NCBI GenBank assembly: GCA_028641055.1
Contig: CM054062.1
Coordinates: 184,077,958-184,141,957 of the forward strand
Length of the DNA: 64,000 bases
Direction of reading: 5' to 3'
Source: Alopecurus myosuroides
Lineage: Eukaryota > Streptophyta > Magnoliopsida > Poales > Poaceae
Of the stretch, positions 37,303 through 50,019 are shown piece after piece. The first letter of the stretch is position 1, and each line of letters starts with the position of its first letter. Both the position numbers and the translations under genes were made by a program. Below the pieces are notes generated by a model, which saw only the letters and a list, made by a program, of their open reading frames with translations, was not told the DNA's origin and did no database searches.

Positions 37303-37613
37303 CCAGGTTACACATCTAGGTCATAAAAATTGCGTGTAACCAATGATTGGCAGACAAGTATAACCAAGATAATGTGGCATATGTCATGTTCCCGAGATAT
37401 AAACTGTGCTCTGGCATCAGCCCCCAAGCAACCATACAAAAAAGCATAAATCTCATCCAAACTATGATAAATTTGGTGAAAATGACAGTAACTTGGATTC
37501 TCCAGGTCTGCCTGCTTTATTTCATCGATAACATAGTGATTACAATGATCCTATGTATAATACAACCTTAACTAGGCTATGTTCCATGGTATTGGAATTT
37601 CTTCCTCAGATGT
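37303..37613 (-). other. Probable 3' non-coding part of the gypsy remnant
   Basis: No coding frame of note. It lies downstream (minus strand) of the integrase remnant and upstream of the S1 target site, so it is likely part of the same decayed element. Confidence 0.35.
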
Positions 37614-39113
37614 TCATGATTTATCAGCATCACGCATATCGATGAGGTAGTATGACCCGTTGTGTAGGTTTTTGCTAACTACAGATGGTCCTTCCCACGG
37701 TGGACTTAGTTTGTGCATCCCTTCTTTTTTCTGAATCAAACGTAAAACTAAGTCTCCTTCTTGAAAATTTCGAGTTCTGACCTTGCGGCTATGATAGCAG
37801 CGCAAGTCTTGCTTGTATATGGCTGACCTGGATGCTGCGAGTTCGCATGCTTCCTCCAAAGCATCAAGCGAGTTTTGTCAAGCTATCTCATTTTTAGTTT
37901 CCACATATACAACTACTCTTGGTGAGTCATGGAAGATATCGCTTGGTAAAACAACCTCTACTCCATAAACCAGAAAAAACAGTGTATAACATGTTGATCT
38001 GTTTGGAGTAGTCCATATGCTCCATAACACAGCGGACAATTCTTCAACCCAACAACCTGTCGTTCTTTTGAGGGGAACCCGGAGTCTAGGTTTGATACCC
38101 TTTAGCAATTCCCGGTTAGCCCGCTCTGCTTGTCCATTGGATTGGGGGTGTGCAACTAAGGCAAGATCAAGTCTGATATGATTTAGTTCACAAAATTTCT
38201 TCATTGCTCCCTCAGAAAAATTTGTCCCATTGTTTGTGATTATGCTGTGTGGATAACCAAACCTGAAAATCAGGTTCTTCAAGAACTTGAGTGTTGTAAC
38301 CGCGTCACACTTGTTGACATGTTCTGCTTCTTGGTTCCAAACAAATTTGTCTGTTTTCTTCAAGAGTCGGTACAATGGTATGGCTTTTTCTCCAAGCCTA
38401 CTTATAAACCGACTTAGAGCTGCAATACACCCTGTTAAGTTCTGGACATCCTTTAGAAAAACCGGTTTTTTCAGGTTATGTATAGCCTGGTTTTTTTCCG
38501 GGTTTTCTTCGATTCCTCTTTCTGAAATTATGAAACCCGGTAATTTCCAGCTGGTGCTCCAAATACACATTTTTTCGGGTTCAACTTCATTCAATACTTG
38601 CGTAAACTCGCAAAAGTCTCTTCTAAGTCAGAAATCGGAATATCACCTTTTTGGGACTTGACAACGATATCATCAACATAAGCATGTACGTTTCGCCCAA
38701 TCTTCTTTTCAAAACAGTGCTAGATGCATCTCTGATAAGTTGCTCCTGCATCTTTCAGTCCAAAGGGCATTGATATGTAACAAAACGCTCCAAAGGGTGT
38801 AATAAACGAGGTCTTCTCTTGATCCTACTCTTTCATCTTACTCTGATGGTAACCAGAATAGGCGTCCAGAAAACATAACAGTTCACAACCAGCTGTAGAA
38901 TCGATGATTTAGTCAATCCGAGGCAAGGCAAATGGATCTTTAGGACAGACTTTGTTCATGTTTGTATAATCTATGCACATTCTCCAGGTTCCGTTTTTCT
39001 TCAAAACGAGAACTGGATTAGCTAACCACTTTGTATGTGATACGTCCACAATAAAACCGGCTGCTAACAGCTGAGCTATCTCCTCGCCAATTACCTTCAC
39101 TATGCTATCTAGT
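37614..39113 (-). pseudogene. Decayed Ty3/gypsy pol: reverse transcriptase and integrase pieces
   Basis: Minus-strand order: RT N-terminal part (39100-38909, LANPVLVLKKNGTWRMCIDY), RT active-site region with YVDD at 38680-38669 broken by stops, RT C-terminal part (38594 to about 38322, QNLTGCIAALSRFI). An in-frame deletion then joins the thumb/connection end straight to the integrase core (FGYPHSIITNNGTNF, HPQSNGQAERANREL), and the integrase C-terminal region follows (37859-37614, WEGPSVV). RNase H and the zinc-binding N-terminus of integrase are missing, and one expected catalytic Asp of integrase is Asn (ITNNG). The piece ends abruptly at about 39113. It is clearly a dead copy. Confidence 0.85.
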
Positions 39114-41595
39114 GACTCTGAATATTGGTCACCGAATGGTCATGTTTTATCAAATGTGACCTTTTTGTGACCAAAATCAGCTGGTCAGGTTACGAGTGTC
39201 ACCAATGAACCAACGTGACCTTCTATGGCCAAAATAAAAGGTCGTGGACACCGTGACCAATTCTTTTGGTCGCTCGCAACTTGGCCAAGCCACGTAAGAT
39301 CCAACGTAGCCAAGCTGACGTGGATGAGAATAAGCCCAGTCCATTTTGGCTTTCTATATGGGCCTAGCCCATTTAATTTTTTTATTTACAATTATGGACG
39401 TCTACATGGCCTTTTAATTTTCTCGGTCATTGCTTTTTGCAGTAAATTATACTGGGCCATGGCCTTTTTTAGCACATTTCATTCGAGATTTTGTTCTGGG
39501 CCGTAGCCTTTTTGCTGTGTATTTCGTCCAGGCGTGGCCTTTTCCAAGTCCAATACAATTATTATTTGGGCCAGTAAATCGAATGGACCTCTAAAAGGAC
39601 AGATTTCTATTTCACACATTTTAAATAAAAAATAATAATTTATTCGAAAAAATTAAAATCCATAAATAATTCAATCAGATATTCATGACAGAAGATACAT
39701 GTCTAATTACAATTTATATCCAACAAGTGTACAGAAATCTGGATCTCCTAAAATAATATCCAGTAGGTCTAATCAAAGAACAAAAGTAATATATTGATCT
39801 TGAAAATCTGCATCTCCGGGTTTCTTCCAACCTTCTGTCACAGCAGCAGCGTTCACTTGAGGAAGACTTCTGGTTCACCCTACATAGTCAAAAGAGGGTT
39901 TAAGGGACAACTATCAAAGCAATGCATTGCATTATAAGAGATAACTATTGTAGCAATATGCATTGTAAGAATAAATCCATATTTGTAAGCACCGACAAGA
40001 AAATACATGTCATGGCATAAGTACAAACAAAATTTGTGCATGGAGTGAATACAAAAAGGCAATTACTTTCCAAACGTTAAAAAAGGAAGCAACACATGGC
40101 ATGAAAAGTACTAGGAACCCAAATTAAGTTAAGAAATGAAAATTGTTATACATGTATGTATCCAAGTGCTTAGATGTAATCCATATAGTATTACAATGAA
40201 TAATGCACATACAATTCCTGTAATGCATATACAATAAGCATCAACAGAACATAACCAGATCAAGAAGAGGAAAGACCAGAAGGTAGGAAGTGGTTCGACA
40301 TGCAAGGCATAAACCTGTAAAATGTTGCCAAAAAAGGGTGTCTGCTTGTTGAGCTTGGAGACGACCATCAGCGGCCCAGCTCCCAGCTTGTCGATGGATC
40401 AGCACAAGAAAATCCTAAAATGAAAAGCACAAAAAGGTTAGCCTACTATATGTGTGGAGTTTTCAGAAGCGATTCTGACAGAACATTGTTCTGACTAAAA
40501 TTTTATGGTGGCAAAGGCAAAGCCATGACTACTGGAAGGAAAACACATTGAAAGGGTAATTCTTGATATAGTTCATTACTTTTAGTTTACTGCTCAGCCA
40601 TTTACACATGCAACATAGTTCAATACTTCTTACAAACAATTAACCTAAATTTAGTTGTACCTCTTTAACTCTCGAGATTATCGAGCCAAACTGAATAGTC
40701 TTACATGCACATGAATGAAAAACTTGCATTGTTTAGGGATCATCATAAATAGAGAACTTTCAGTGTTCAGGTATCATCATAAATAGAGAATAGTGCTACT
40801 TAAAATCTCATTTTCCATTGTGCAGCACATGAGAACAAGCAGAATTTTGTTCCACCTTCAAACACTGAGTAGGAAAAAGAAGAGGTCTTGCATACCTCAA
40901 TTGAAGAGGATGTAGTGGATGGGTCTGTACTTAAGGAAGAATTGGTCTGGCTCATCTCAGCCGTGCGGAAGTGTTCCGGCACTCAACCAACAGGAAACCT
41001 GTCCATGGCAAATCAGGTAGAAACGGGGTGGGTGTAGTTTAGAACCCAGAAGGAAGATACTTGAGATTCATAGTTGAAAGACAGTATCAATAGTGGATAT
41101 TGTTGCTGTCTATTGAAACCACAACCAAATTACTAACAAGACATAATAATAGTTTACCAAATCAATTGCTTGGTACTAGATACAGGTGCAAACACAAGGT
41201 TGATCAGTGCCATACTAAATTACAGTACCAAAAAGCATAACCAACTTGAATTTACTACTTCCATAAAACCATGGAGCTAAACGAATTTAATAATCAAAAC
41301 ATAGCCTCCTGCAACTTGCTTCCTGCAGCGTGCTCCCGAAAACAGAGCCTCCTGCAAATTGAATCTTAACAAGTTTAAAACACATAGCAGGAAGCACGTG
41401 GCATTGATCTCTGAACTATCTAAGCAGAAGAGAGCATGAAAAGAAGCATGCGCACAGATAACACCTTTGCCAAAGAAGGATGACATAGTGGAAATATTGC
41501 CAATCCATGTAAGTAGAAAACTCTATGCAGAATCAATACCTAGATAAACTACATGCCTATAGATTCAATAGGCAATCAATTGGTCAAGCAATGTA
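39114..41595 (-). other. Gene-like, apparently spliced minus-strand unit, 3' part; possible DNA-transposon end
   Basis: The left edge is rich in GTGACC/GGTCAC words (39128-39290), as seen in ends of some DNA transposons, but no inverted partner was found. On the minus strand there are exon-like blocks with good splice sites: 40896-40998 (acceptor GGACAG, donor GAG/GTATGC), 40315-40414 (TTTTAG/GATTTT, CAG/GTTTAT), and 39879 leftward (TATGTAG/GGTGAA). Joining the last two leaves a short frame ending at 39853-39855. I do not recognise the product. It may be non-coding or a captured gene fragment. The unit continues beyond E3 at 52057-53400. Confidence 0.35.
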
Positions 41596-42395
41596 ATATA
41601 TGTAACGCCCCGACCTCGAAACTATGCAAAGTGCTGGATGTCAACGGTTACAATACCCGACTGAAGGTTACCAGGGTTACCATCCCCCAGGTTGAATCAC
41701 ATCAACAGGCGCGGCTCGGTCATGGATCATCGGCCCACAACCCCTCAGTCATGACATAACGTCGGGCCCAACCAAGTTGCATAATAAAGAGATCGAGACT
41801 CGGAACAAACTGGCACATCACAGTCTCTACGACACAAAGCATATATATTTCAACTCTTAACAGAGAAAATATAGCAGAATACAATCAGAGGTCACTGACC
41901 CAACAATACAACAAGCGGAAACAAGTATAGTTGTTCTAAACAACAAGAACCAAAATATGGCCTAAGAGGCCGATAGATAAACAAGTCAGCGCCAGCTTGC
42001 TCCTAACCACCCCAGGTTGCCACCTGGAAAACCCAGACTACTCGTCGACGCCCGCGAAGAAACCACCTTTGACTTCCGGGAAGTCCTCTACTGGGAATAT
42101 AATAAAAATTCAACAAAGCAACGGTGAGTACAGGAGGCACTCGCAAGGTTACTAGAGCTATAGCTCGAATGAGGCTTTAGCAAGGCTATTTGGTAGTTGT
42201 TTTGCAGAAAGCCAGTTTTCTTTTAAAAGACACAACTTGGCAACGTCTAAAAGAAGAATTTTGAAATGAGATAGAAATTGTAACTCTCTTCAGCTTCTGA
42301 TCATTGCATCCACCAATCCAACATCACACCTGTCTACTCAAATTTTATTGTTCAGGTTCTCTATGATCTTATCGTCCATTCCCAAGCGTCCATAA

Positions 42396-42434
42396 CCGTG
42401 GACACGGCTTTTCGAAAAGATTAACCCTGCAGGG
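42396..42434 (-). other. Triple-palindrome module in the E3 3' LTR
   Basis: CCGTG/CACGG (42396-42407), the perfect 12-mer CTTTTCGAAAAG (42408-42419), the perfect 10-mer CCCTGCAGGG (42425-42434). The 12-mer differs from E1 at paired positions. Confidence 0.6.
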
Positions 42435-44289
42435 GTGTACTATTTTAACCACCAGTACCGTCCGGCTCCTTGCCTGATCATGCATGATCATATCCTCTTC
42501 CTGGGAGGCCGGCAGAGTGGGCGCGGTTACAACCTTTGGCTTGCATGAATCTATCCCGGGATCATTGGTGAAGCGTAGTCCAGGTTCAGTGCCTCCGACA
42601 CCCTGGACCGAGGCCACCATCCTAAACACCACCGTCCTCGTTCGCAGCTCGTCCATCGTCTTCACGCACACGCAAATGGAAAGCTCAAACTAAAGGACCC
42701 CGGGCTACACCCTCACAAGTTAGTTGGTCGATAGGGAGTCCATATGTCCCACCGATGGAAGCACGCTCAGTCTTGGTTCAAGAGGTAAAGAACTCGCTCC
42801 TAGGGGCGTGAGTGGGGAAAAACACCATCATTCACCGATGGCAACTCATCCACGCCAGTTAGCATTTTAATTGAAGACAACCGGTCTCCAACACATCCGG
42901 ACATGATATAATATCTTCCAACCACGATCCATTCATCGGACCCAAAGTACTCAACTAAGCATGGCTAAGCAATTAAATAGCATATAGCAGTATCTCGGGC
43001 CACACACAAGCTATGGATAATAGGAAGGGAACCAGGTATTGGTGTCCGGAACAAAATGCAACTACTAGGAGAGTATAGCCAAAACATTTGAATCGAATGC
43101 AATATTATGGTAGAGAAAATACTTGAGGGAAAACATAGGTCAAGAGTGATGCTCAAAGAAGTGGATTTACGCTTGCCTTGTTGAAATGACAGAGGTAGGA
43201 ATCGTCGAAGAAGTTTTGTTGCACTTCAACTCCTCGATCTACCGAAGCACAAACAACCTTGGGAAGGAAACAACATAAAGAACAATTACAGTAGGTGCAA
43301 TGCACACTCATGATGACATGACATTTTAATGCAACTAAAAGATCATGGAGATGATCTTCATGTTAAATGTTTGTTTCCAAATAATTATGCATTATTTGGC
43401 AACACCCATAATTACCTTAGTGTCATACTAATTGTTACTACAAGACCAACATTAAACAATTTGTCAACATGCATGAAAATGATGTTCTCTGGTGTTACCT
43501 TAAGTGCTTTTCAATTTGATATAGTTTCCATAATTTTTGGGGTGAAGAAAACAATAAATATGAATTAATTCTTATTGCTTTCACTTCTGCCATTTTTGGT
43601 AAACAAATTAAAAAGAGGTACCTTAGGGGACAAATTGTATTTAAAAGGTTGAAAAAAATAGCAAATGTTTCACTGAACATTTTGAGCTATTTAAACATAA
43701 TTTTTGGATCATTATTGAATTAGTTATGTCATTTTCTTTTCTGGCCAGAACAGAAAATGGTTATTTTCGTGGTCAAATTTTATTCAAATGTGCCCAAATA
43801 AAACATGGTTGTGTAGCTTTTGTTAAGACAAATTTTTAGAGCTCAAGTTTTCTCAAATTGGAATAACAGATCTCAAGTTATGAATTATGCAAGTTTCCAA
43901 TTTTTAGTGCCTTTTCCGTAATTAATTATTTAGTGAAAAAAATATTACAGAAACGTGTTGCAAATTTTACATATACAGAAAGAGTTACTCACTGTGTGTC
44001 TGTAGAAATTTGAATCACCACATTTGGAGCATGTATGAATATTCTATGGATTTTAGATTAAATGAGTTGAATCTGTTTTTTTTTTGTTTTCAGAACAAAA
44101 TTCAGAAAAACGTCTGAACTGTTTTTGCACCGGGCTGTGTCCTATCCAGTGCCACTAACGTGTAGGACCAGGGCCACGGAGGCGCTGACGCAGCGAGGTA
44201 GAGGCCACCGTGGCATCCAGGGTCAATGACGGGTGGGACCGGGCCATGGGGATTAAATCCCAAAAAAAAGTTGGGCATTGCCTATGGTG

Positions 44290-44344
44290 GGATTCGAACC
44301 CCAGAACTCCCCGGTAAGGGCACTGGTGCGGAACCACTGGCCTA
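44290..44344 (-). promoter_or_regulatory. tRNA-like A-box/B-box pair in the E3 3' LTR
   Basis: On the element strand: A-box-like TAGGCCAGTGG (44334-44344), then after 33 bases a perfect B-box GGTTCGAATCC (44290-44300). Bases between them do not give a clear anticodon arm, so this is not called a tRNA gene. Confidence 0.5.
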
Positions 44345-46380
44345 GCTGCGTTGCCTTGCTATGCTACAGATCTGAAGGAAAAAGATGTGTGGCCTCCGTG
44401 TTAACTGAACTTCCAACTGAACGGACTAGACTGAAACGAACGAGCACGAAGGCAGTGCCGGCAACGACCATAGTCGGGCGGTGAGCGGCGTCTACGGCAC
44501 GAAAAATAACGGGGAAACAGAGGGAATCAGAAGAGCATCTCACCCTCGATGCGTGGGTTCCCTCGGTGTGGCCGGAGGTGGACGGAGACGGCGGCGACAA
44601 GCTTGGAGAAGCTCCGGCCGGAGAGGTTGAAGACGACCATGGAGACGCCGATATACGGCCTCCCCGAGCGCGTGCGTCAGCGAGGAAGAAGAGTAGGACG
44701 AGGCGGATATTCCCGTGGTCTTCGATCTGCTCCTGCTGCTCTCAAACGGCAGCGTTGAGCTCGTCCGCCATGGCTGGCTCGGCCATGGTGGGGAGAGGAG
44801 AGGGAGGCGCTAGGGTTAGGGTTTCGGGAAGGCAGAGGAGAGAGGCGCTGGGGTGTTCTTATCCTCCTCAGAGCGCGTCGATGCTCGACGTGTGGAGGGC
44901 GGCCATCGTGTGGCTCAACTCCTCCCTGCCATGGTCGTACATAAGGTACAGGAAGAAGATGATCATTTTGCACATAACCCCTTGACTCTACTTTTCTCCC
45001 TTTTGTTTTCGTTTTTCTGCTTCTGTCTCTTTGCACGAATTAATTGGGGCACTTAGCCAACTCGAAAACTTATGAAACTTTGCAGTAAATTCTTATTTAA
45101 CACAAAGAAGCCGTGGTAAAATTTTGATATCGTTTGGAGGAACTTTCCAGAACAAACTTGTTTTAATTTCCTTTCTGCCATTTAATAAAAACATTTATTT
45201 AAGGCATTTACTTAATTCAAAACCTCATGATATTTGGTGGAAATTTATTAATGGTCATTAGGAAGTACTGGTAGAAATTTGAGAGCATTTTGAAAAAGTT
45301 TGTAGAACAAACTTGAATTAATTTCAAATCTGCCAGAAAAGAAAATGATTTATTAAAAATGGTTAACCACTTCCAAAATTCATGGGCTCTTGTAATTACT
45401 CCTTATTTGTCATAAATAGCCTATGGTACAAATTTCAAAGAAATTAGATAACTTTTGTAGAACAAACTTGTTTCACTTTTGATTTACTGCTGTGAATAAA
45501 ATTTATGTTTTCAGGGCTTAAATCAATTCAATTTTTAGTGCCCTCAATTGTGTGACCCTTATTTAACATAAGGAAGTCTTGGTTAAGTTTTTAGCTCAAT
45601 TGGAGAAAGTTTCCAGAAGTATCTTGTTTGAGTTTTCAGCTTCTGGCACATTTGGCATTTTTCAAATAATAAAGCATTTGTTTTCTCCAACCAAACCTTG
45701 CCAAAATAAAGTGGAGGCTTGTAATAACAAGTTGACATACCCCACCACTTCTGTTTTGGAGTTTGTTAAGTTTTGAAAATAGTTGAATTCAAAATGGAGT
45801 GAGAAATTTTGAATGCCCTTTCCTTTTATTAACTTTTGGAATTTTTCCAAAGTTTTCACAACTTCCATAAATCAATCTTGGAACTTCCTCAACAATTTGG
45901 AAGCTCACAAAATAGTTTTGTTTTGCCCTTAGAGCAATTCAATTTAGTAGAAAAATTGCAAGGATGGAATTTGAACAATATGTTGAATATTTTTATGAGG
46001 GTGCTACCACCTCTTTAATTTGTTTTCAGCATTTGTTTTTCATTAACCTTAGCAATTCAGTAATGAACTTTGGTTTGAAAACAATTTGAAACCAATTTGA
46101 ATGAAGCCAAAATTGCATGCCTCTCTTTTTCTAAAATAATTGGCATTTTTATTATAGCTACCAAACTATCAATTTAATTCTTGGAACTTCCTTGACAAGT
46201 ATGGAAGATCAAGAAATGGTTTTCTTTATGAGTGGATTTGTTTTCTCTTAAGGCTTTGCAGCTTGCTTGATTTATTTTTAGCAATTTAATATGGATGCCA
46301 TGATGCATGAGCAAATGCAAAAGTGAAAATTTTACCCAAATTTTGCAGTAGCTTTTCTGTAGCAGCCTAGGGCTGTTACA

Positions 46381-47263
46381 AACTACCCCACTTACAAGAA
46401 TCTCGTCCCGAGATTCCTAGAATAGAAAAGAGCGAGAGAGGGGACGTAGATCTTCCCCACTTACAGGAAGCTTTCTTCTGCTCGAAGGAATTGTATAAGA
46501 ACTTGCACAAGAACATAGGAATTTGGAAATATGAACTTTGCACAAGTCCATCAGAACTGGAATATGAGCTTTGCAAAAGACCATAAGCATTGAGGAAGGA
46601 AGCGAACCTATTTTGACACCGAGGGTTCAAGCAGGAGAACTACACGAATAAGCTTTGAAGAACACCAACCATCGTTGCTGCTTGAGATTCAGCTATGGTT
46701 AGGCGAGGGATTACTTCATACGTAGAGTGTATGAGCAGAGGTTTTTGAACGCTGATCAACGAAGGAAAACTTATAGATTCTCAAGGAATGGGTTGTTATG
46801 TTCGACTCTCAAAAGAGGAGCGAGACAAACTCCCAGTGAAACCGACATGATTGAGCACTCTAGAATTCTAGCACCATCTGGGACCTACGGTTGTAGACCT
46901 TATGTTAAACACAAGGAAGGAGGAACTACTCAGATGGAAAACATCCAAGCAATGAAAAGAAATGTGTTTCCAAACACAGAAATTTCTCCGGATCATGATG
47001 AAAGATATCAACCAACCTGTAGTATACTAAAGGGAGAAACCAACCCCGTGAACCTAATATTTGAAGTAACAGATAAGCGAGAAAACATTTAAATCAAATA
47101 AGGTACGATGACTCAGAAATAGAGCGACCAGATAGGGAGTAAAAAGAATCCTAAGAGGGTTTTCATAACTCATTTGTAGGTTGGAAATAGTTTTCACAAA
47201 CACTAGACTCAACATCGACAAGTGGAAGGATTTCCTATAGGCAGTCCTGATCTGATACCAACT
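46381..47263 (-). other. E3 internal domain, non-coding
   Basis: 883 bp between the LTRs. Next to the 3' LTR the element strand has a purine-rich GTAAGTGGGGTAGTT, a plausible polypurine tract, and a similar CTGTAAGTGGGGAAG occurs about 65 bases further in. The plus-strand frame 46727-47092 (121 codons) is antisense to the element and has no recognised domain, so it is not called. Confidence 0.85.
47251..47260 (-). promoter_or_regulatory. E3 primer binding site (initiator Met tRNA type)
   Basis: Minus strand TGGTATCAGA, three bases from the 5' LTR. Ten bases match the usual initiator-Met PBS; the match then stops. Confidence 0.85.
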
Positions 47264-48058
47264 TGTAACGCCCCGACCTCGAAACTATGCAAAGTGCTGG
47301 ATGTCACCGGTTACGATACCCGACTGAAGGTTACCAGGGTTACCATCCCCCAGGTTGAATCACATCAACAGGCGCGGCTCGGTCATGGATCATCGGCCCA
47401 CAACCCCTCAGTCATGACATAACGTCGGGCCCGACCAAGTTGCATAATAAAGAGATCAAGACTCGGAACAAACTGGCACATCACAGTCTCTACGACACAA
47501 AGAATATATATTTCAACTCTTAACAGAGAAAATATAGCAGAATACAATCAGAGGTCACTGACCCAACAATACAACAAGCGGAAACAGGTATAGTTGTTCT
47601 AAACAACAAGAACCAAAATATGGCCTAAGAGGCCGATAGATAAACAAGTCAGCGCCAGCTTGCTCCTAACCACCCCAGGCTGCCACCTGGAAAACCCAGA
47701 CTACTCGTCGACGTCCACGAAGAAACCACCTTTGACTTCCGGGAAGTCCTCTACTGGGAATATAATAAAAATTCAACAAAGCAACGGTGAGTACAGGAGG
47801 CACTCGCAAGGTTACTAGAGCTATAGCTCGAATGAGGCTTTAGCAAGGCTATTTGGTAGTTGTTTTGCAGAAAGCCAGTTTTCTTTTAAAAGACACAACT
47901 TGGCAACGTCTAAAAGAAGAATTTTGAAATGAGATAGAAATTGTAACTCTCTTCAGCTTCTGATCATTGCATCCACCAATCCAACATCACACCTGTCTAC
48001 TCAAATTTTATTGTTCAGGTTCTCTATGATCTTATCGTCCATTCCCAAGCGTCCATAA

Positions 48059-48097
48059 CCGTGGACACGGCTTTTTGAAAAGATTAACCCTGCAGGG
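48059..48097 (-). other. Triple-palindrome module in the E3 5' LTR
   Basis: As at 42396-42434, except that the central C of the 12-mer (48071-48082) is T, a likely CpG decay. The other palindromes are intact. Confidence 0.55.
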
Positions 48098-49964
48098 GTG
48101 TACTATTTTAATCACCAGTACCGTCCGGCTCCTTGCCTGATCATGCATGATCATATCCTCTTCCTGGGAGGCCGGCAGAGTGGGCGCGATTACAACCTTT
48201 GGCTTGCATGAATCTATCCCGTGATCATTGGTGAAGCGTAGTCCAGGTTCAGTGCCTCCGACACCCTGGACCGAGGCCACCATCCTAAACACCACCGTCC
48301 TCGTTCGCAGCTCGTCCATCGTCTTCACGCACACGCAAATGGAAAGCTCAAACTAAAGGACCCCGGGCTACACCCTCACAAGTTAGTTGGTCGATAGGGA
48401 GTCCATATGTCCCACCGATGGAAGCACGCTCAGTCTTGGTTCAAGAGGTAAAGAACTCGCTCCTAGGGGCGTGAGTGGGGCAAAACACCATCATTCACCG
48501 ATGGCAACTCATCCACGCCAGTTAGCATTTTAATTGAAGACAACCGGTCTCCAACACATCCGGACATGATATAATATCTTCCAACCACGATCCATTCATC
48601 GGACCCAAAGTAATCAACTAAGCATGGCTAAGCAATTAAATAGCATATAGCAGTATCTCGGGCCACACACAAGCTATGGATAATAGGAAGGGAAACAGGT
48701 ATTGGTGTCCGGACAAAATGCAACTACTAGGAGAGTATAGCCAAAACATTTGAATCGAATGCAATATTATGGTAGAGAAAATACTTGAGGGAAAACATAG
48801 GTCAAGAGTGATGCTCAAAGAAGTGGATTTACGCTTGCCTTGTTGAAATGACAGAGGTAGGAATCGTCGAAGAAGTTTTGTTGCACTTCAACTCCTCGAT
48901 CTACCGAAGCACAAACAACCTTGGAAAGGAAACAACATAAAGAACAATTACAGTAGGTGCAATGCACACTCATGATGACATGACATTTTAATGCAACTAA
49001 AAGATCATTGAGATGATCTTCATGTTAAATGTTTGTTCCCAAATAATTATGCATTATTTGGCAACACCCATAATTACCTTAGTGTCATACTAATTGTTAC
49101 TACAAGACCAGCATTAAACAATTTGTAAACATGCATGAAAATGATGTTCTCTGGTGTTACCTTAAGTGCTTTTCAATTTGATATAGTTTCCATAATTTTT
49201 GGGGTGAAGAAAACAATAAATATGAATTAATTCTTATTGCTTTCACTTCTGCCATTTTTGGTAAACAAATTAAAAAGAGGTACCTTAGGGGACAAATTGT
49301 ATTTAAAAGGTTGAAAAAAAATAGCAAATGTTTCACTGAACATTTTGAGCTATTTAAACATAATTTTTGGATCATTATTGAATTAGTTATGTCATTTTCT
49401 TTTCTCTTTTCTTTTCTGGCCAGAACAGAAAATGGTTATTTTCGTGGTCAAATTTTATTCAAATGTGCCCAAATAAAATATGGTTGTGTAGATTTTGTTA
49501 AGACAAATTTTAAGAGCTCAAGTTTTCTCAAATTGGAATAACAGAGCTCAAGTTATGAATTATGCAAGTTTCCAATTTTTAGTGCCTTTTCCGTAATTAA
49601 TTATTTAGTGAAAAATATTACAGAAACGTGTTGCAAATTTTACATATACAGAAAGTGTTACTCACTGTGAGTCTGCAGAAATTTGAATCACCACATTTGG
49701 AGCATGTATGAATATTCTATGGATTTTAGATTAAATGAGTTGAATCTGTTTTTTGTTGTTGTTTTCAGAACAAAATTCAGAAAAACGTCTGAACTGTTTT
49801 TGCACCGGGGTGTGTCCTATCCAGTGCCACTAACGTGTAGGACCAGGGCCACGGAGGCGCTGACGCAGCGAGGTAGAGGCCACAGTGGCATCCAGGGTCA
49901 ATGACGGGTGGGACCGGGCCGTGGGGATTAAATCCCAAAAAAAAGTTGGGCATTGCCTATGGTG

Positions 49965-50019
49965 GGATTCGAACCCCAGAACTCCCCGGTAAGGGCACTG
50001 GTGCGGAACCACTTGCCTA
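49965..50019 (-). promoter_or_regulatory. tRNA-like A-box/B-box pair in the E3 5' LTR
   Basis: B-box 49965-49975 is perfect; the A-box (50009-50019) has one change relative to the other LTR (TAGGCAAGTGG). Confidence 0.45.

Larger units (their letters stand above)
41601..46380 (-). repeat. E3 3' LTR
   Basis: Starts TGTAACGCCCCGACC, ends GGGCTGTTACA (plus-strand view). A CpG-rich block at about 44100-44990 contains mutually overlapping frames on both strands with no domain; the rest is AT-rich and non-coding. Confidence 0.93.

Noticed and set aside
44290..44344. Functional tRNA gene
   Set aside because: A-box and B-box are present but no consistent anticodon or acceptor stem could be folded by eye.
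44155..44985. Frames in the CpG-rich block of E3 LTRs (also 49830-50751)
   Set aside because: Mutually overlapping on both strands, differing by indels between the two LTRs, without domains.
46727..47092. 121-codon plus-strand frame in the E3 interior
   Set aside because: Antisense to the element, no recognisable domain, and no support beyond being open.
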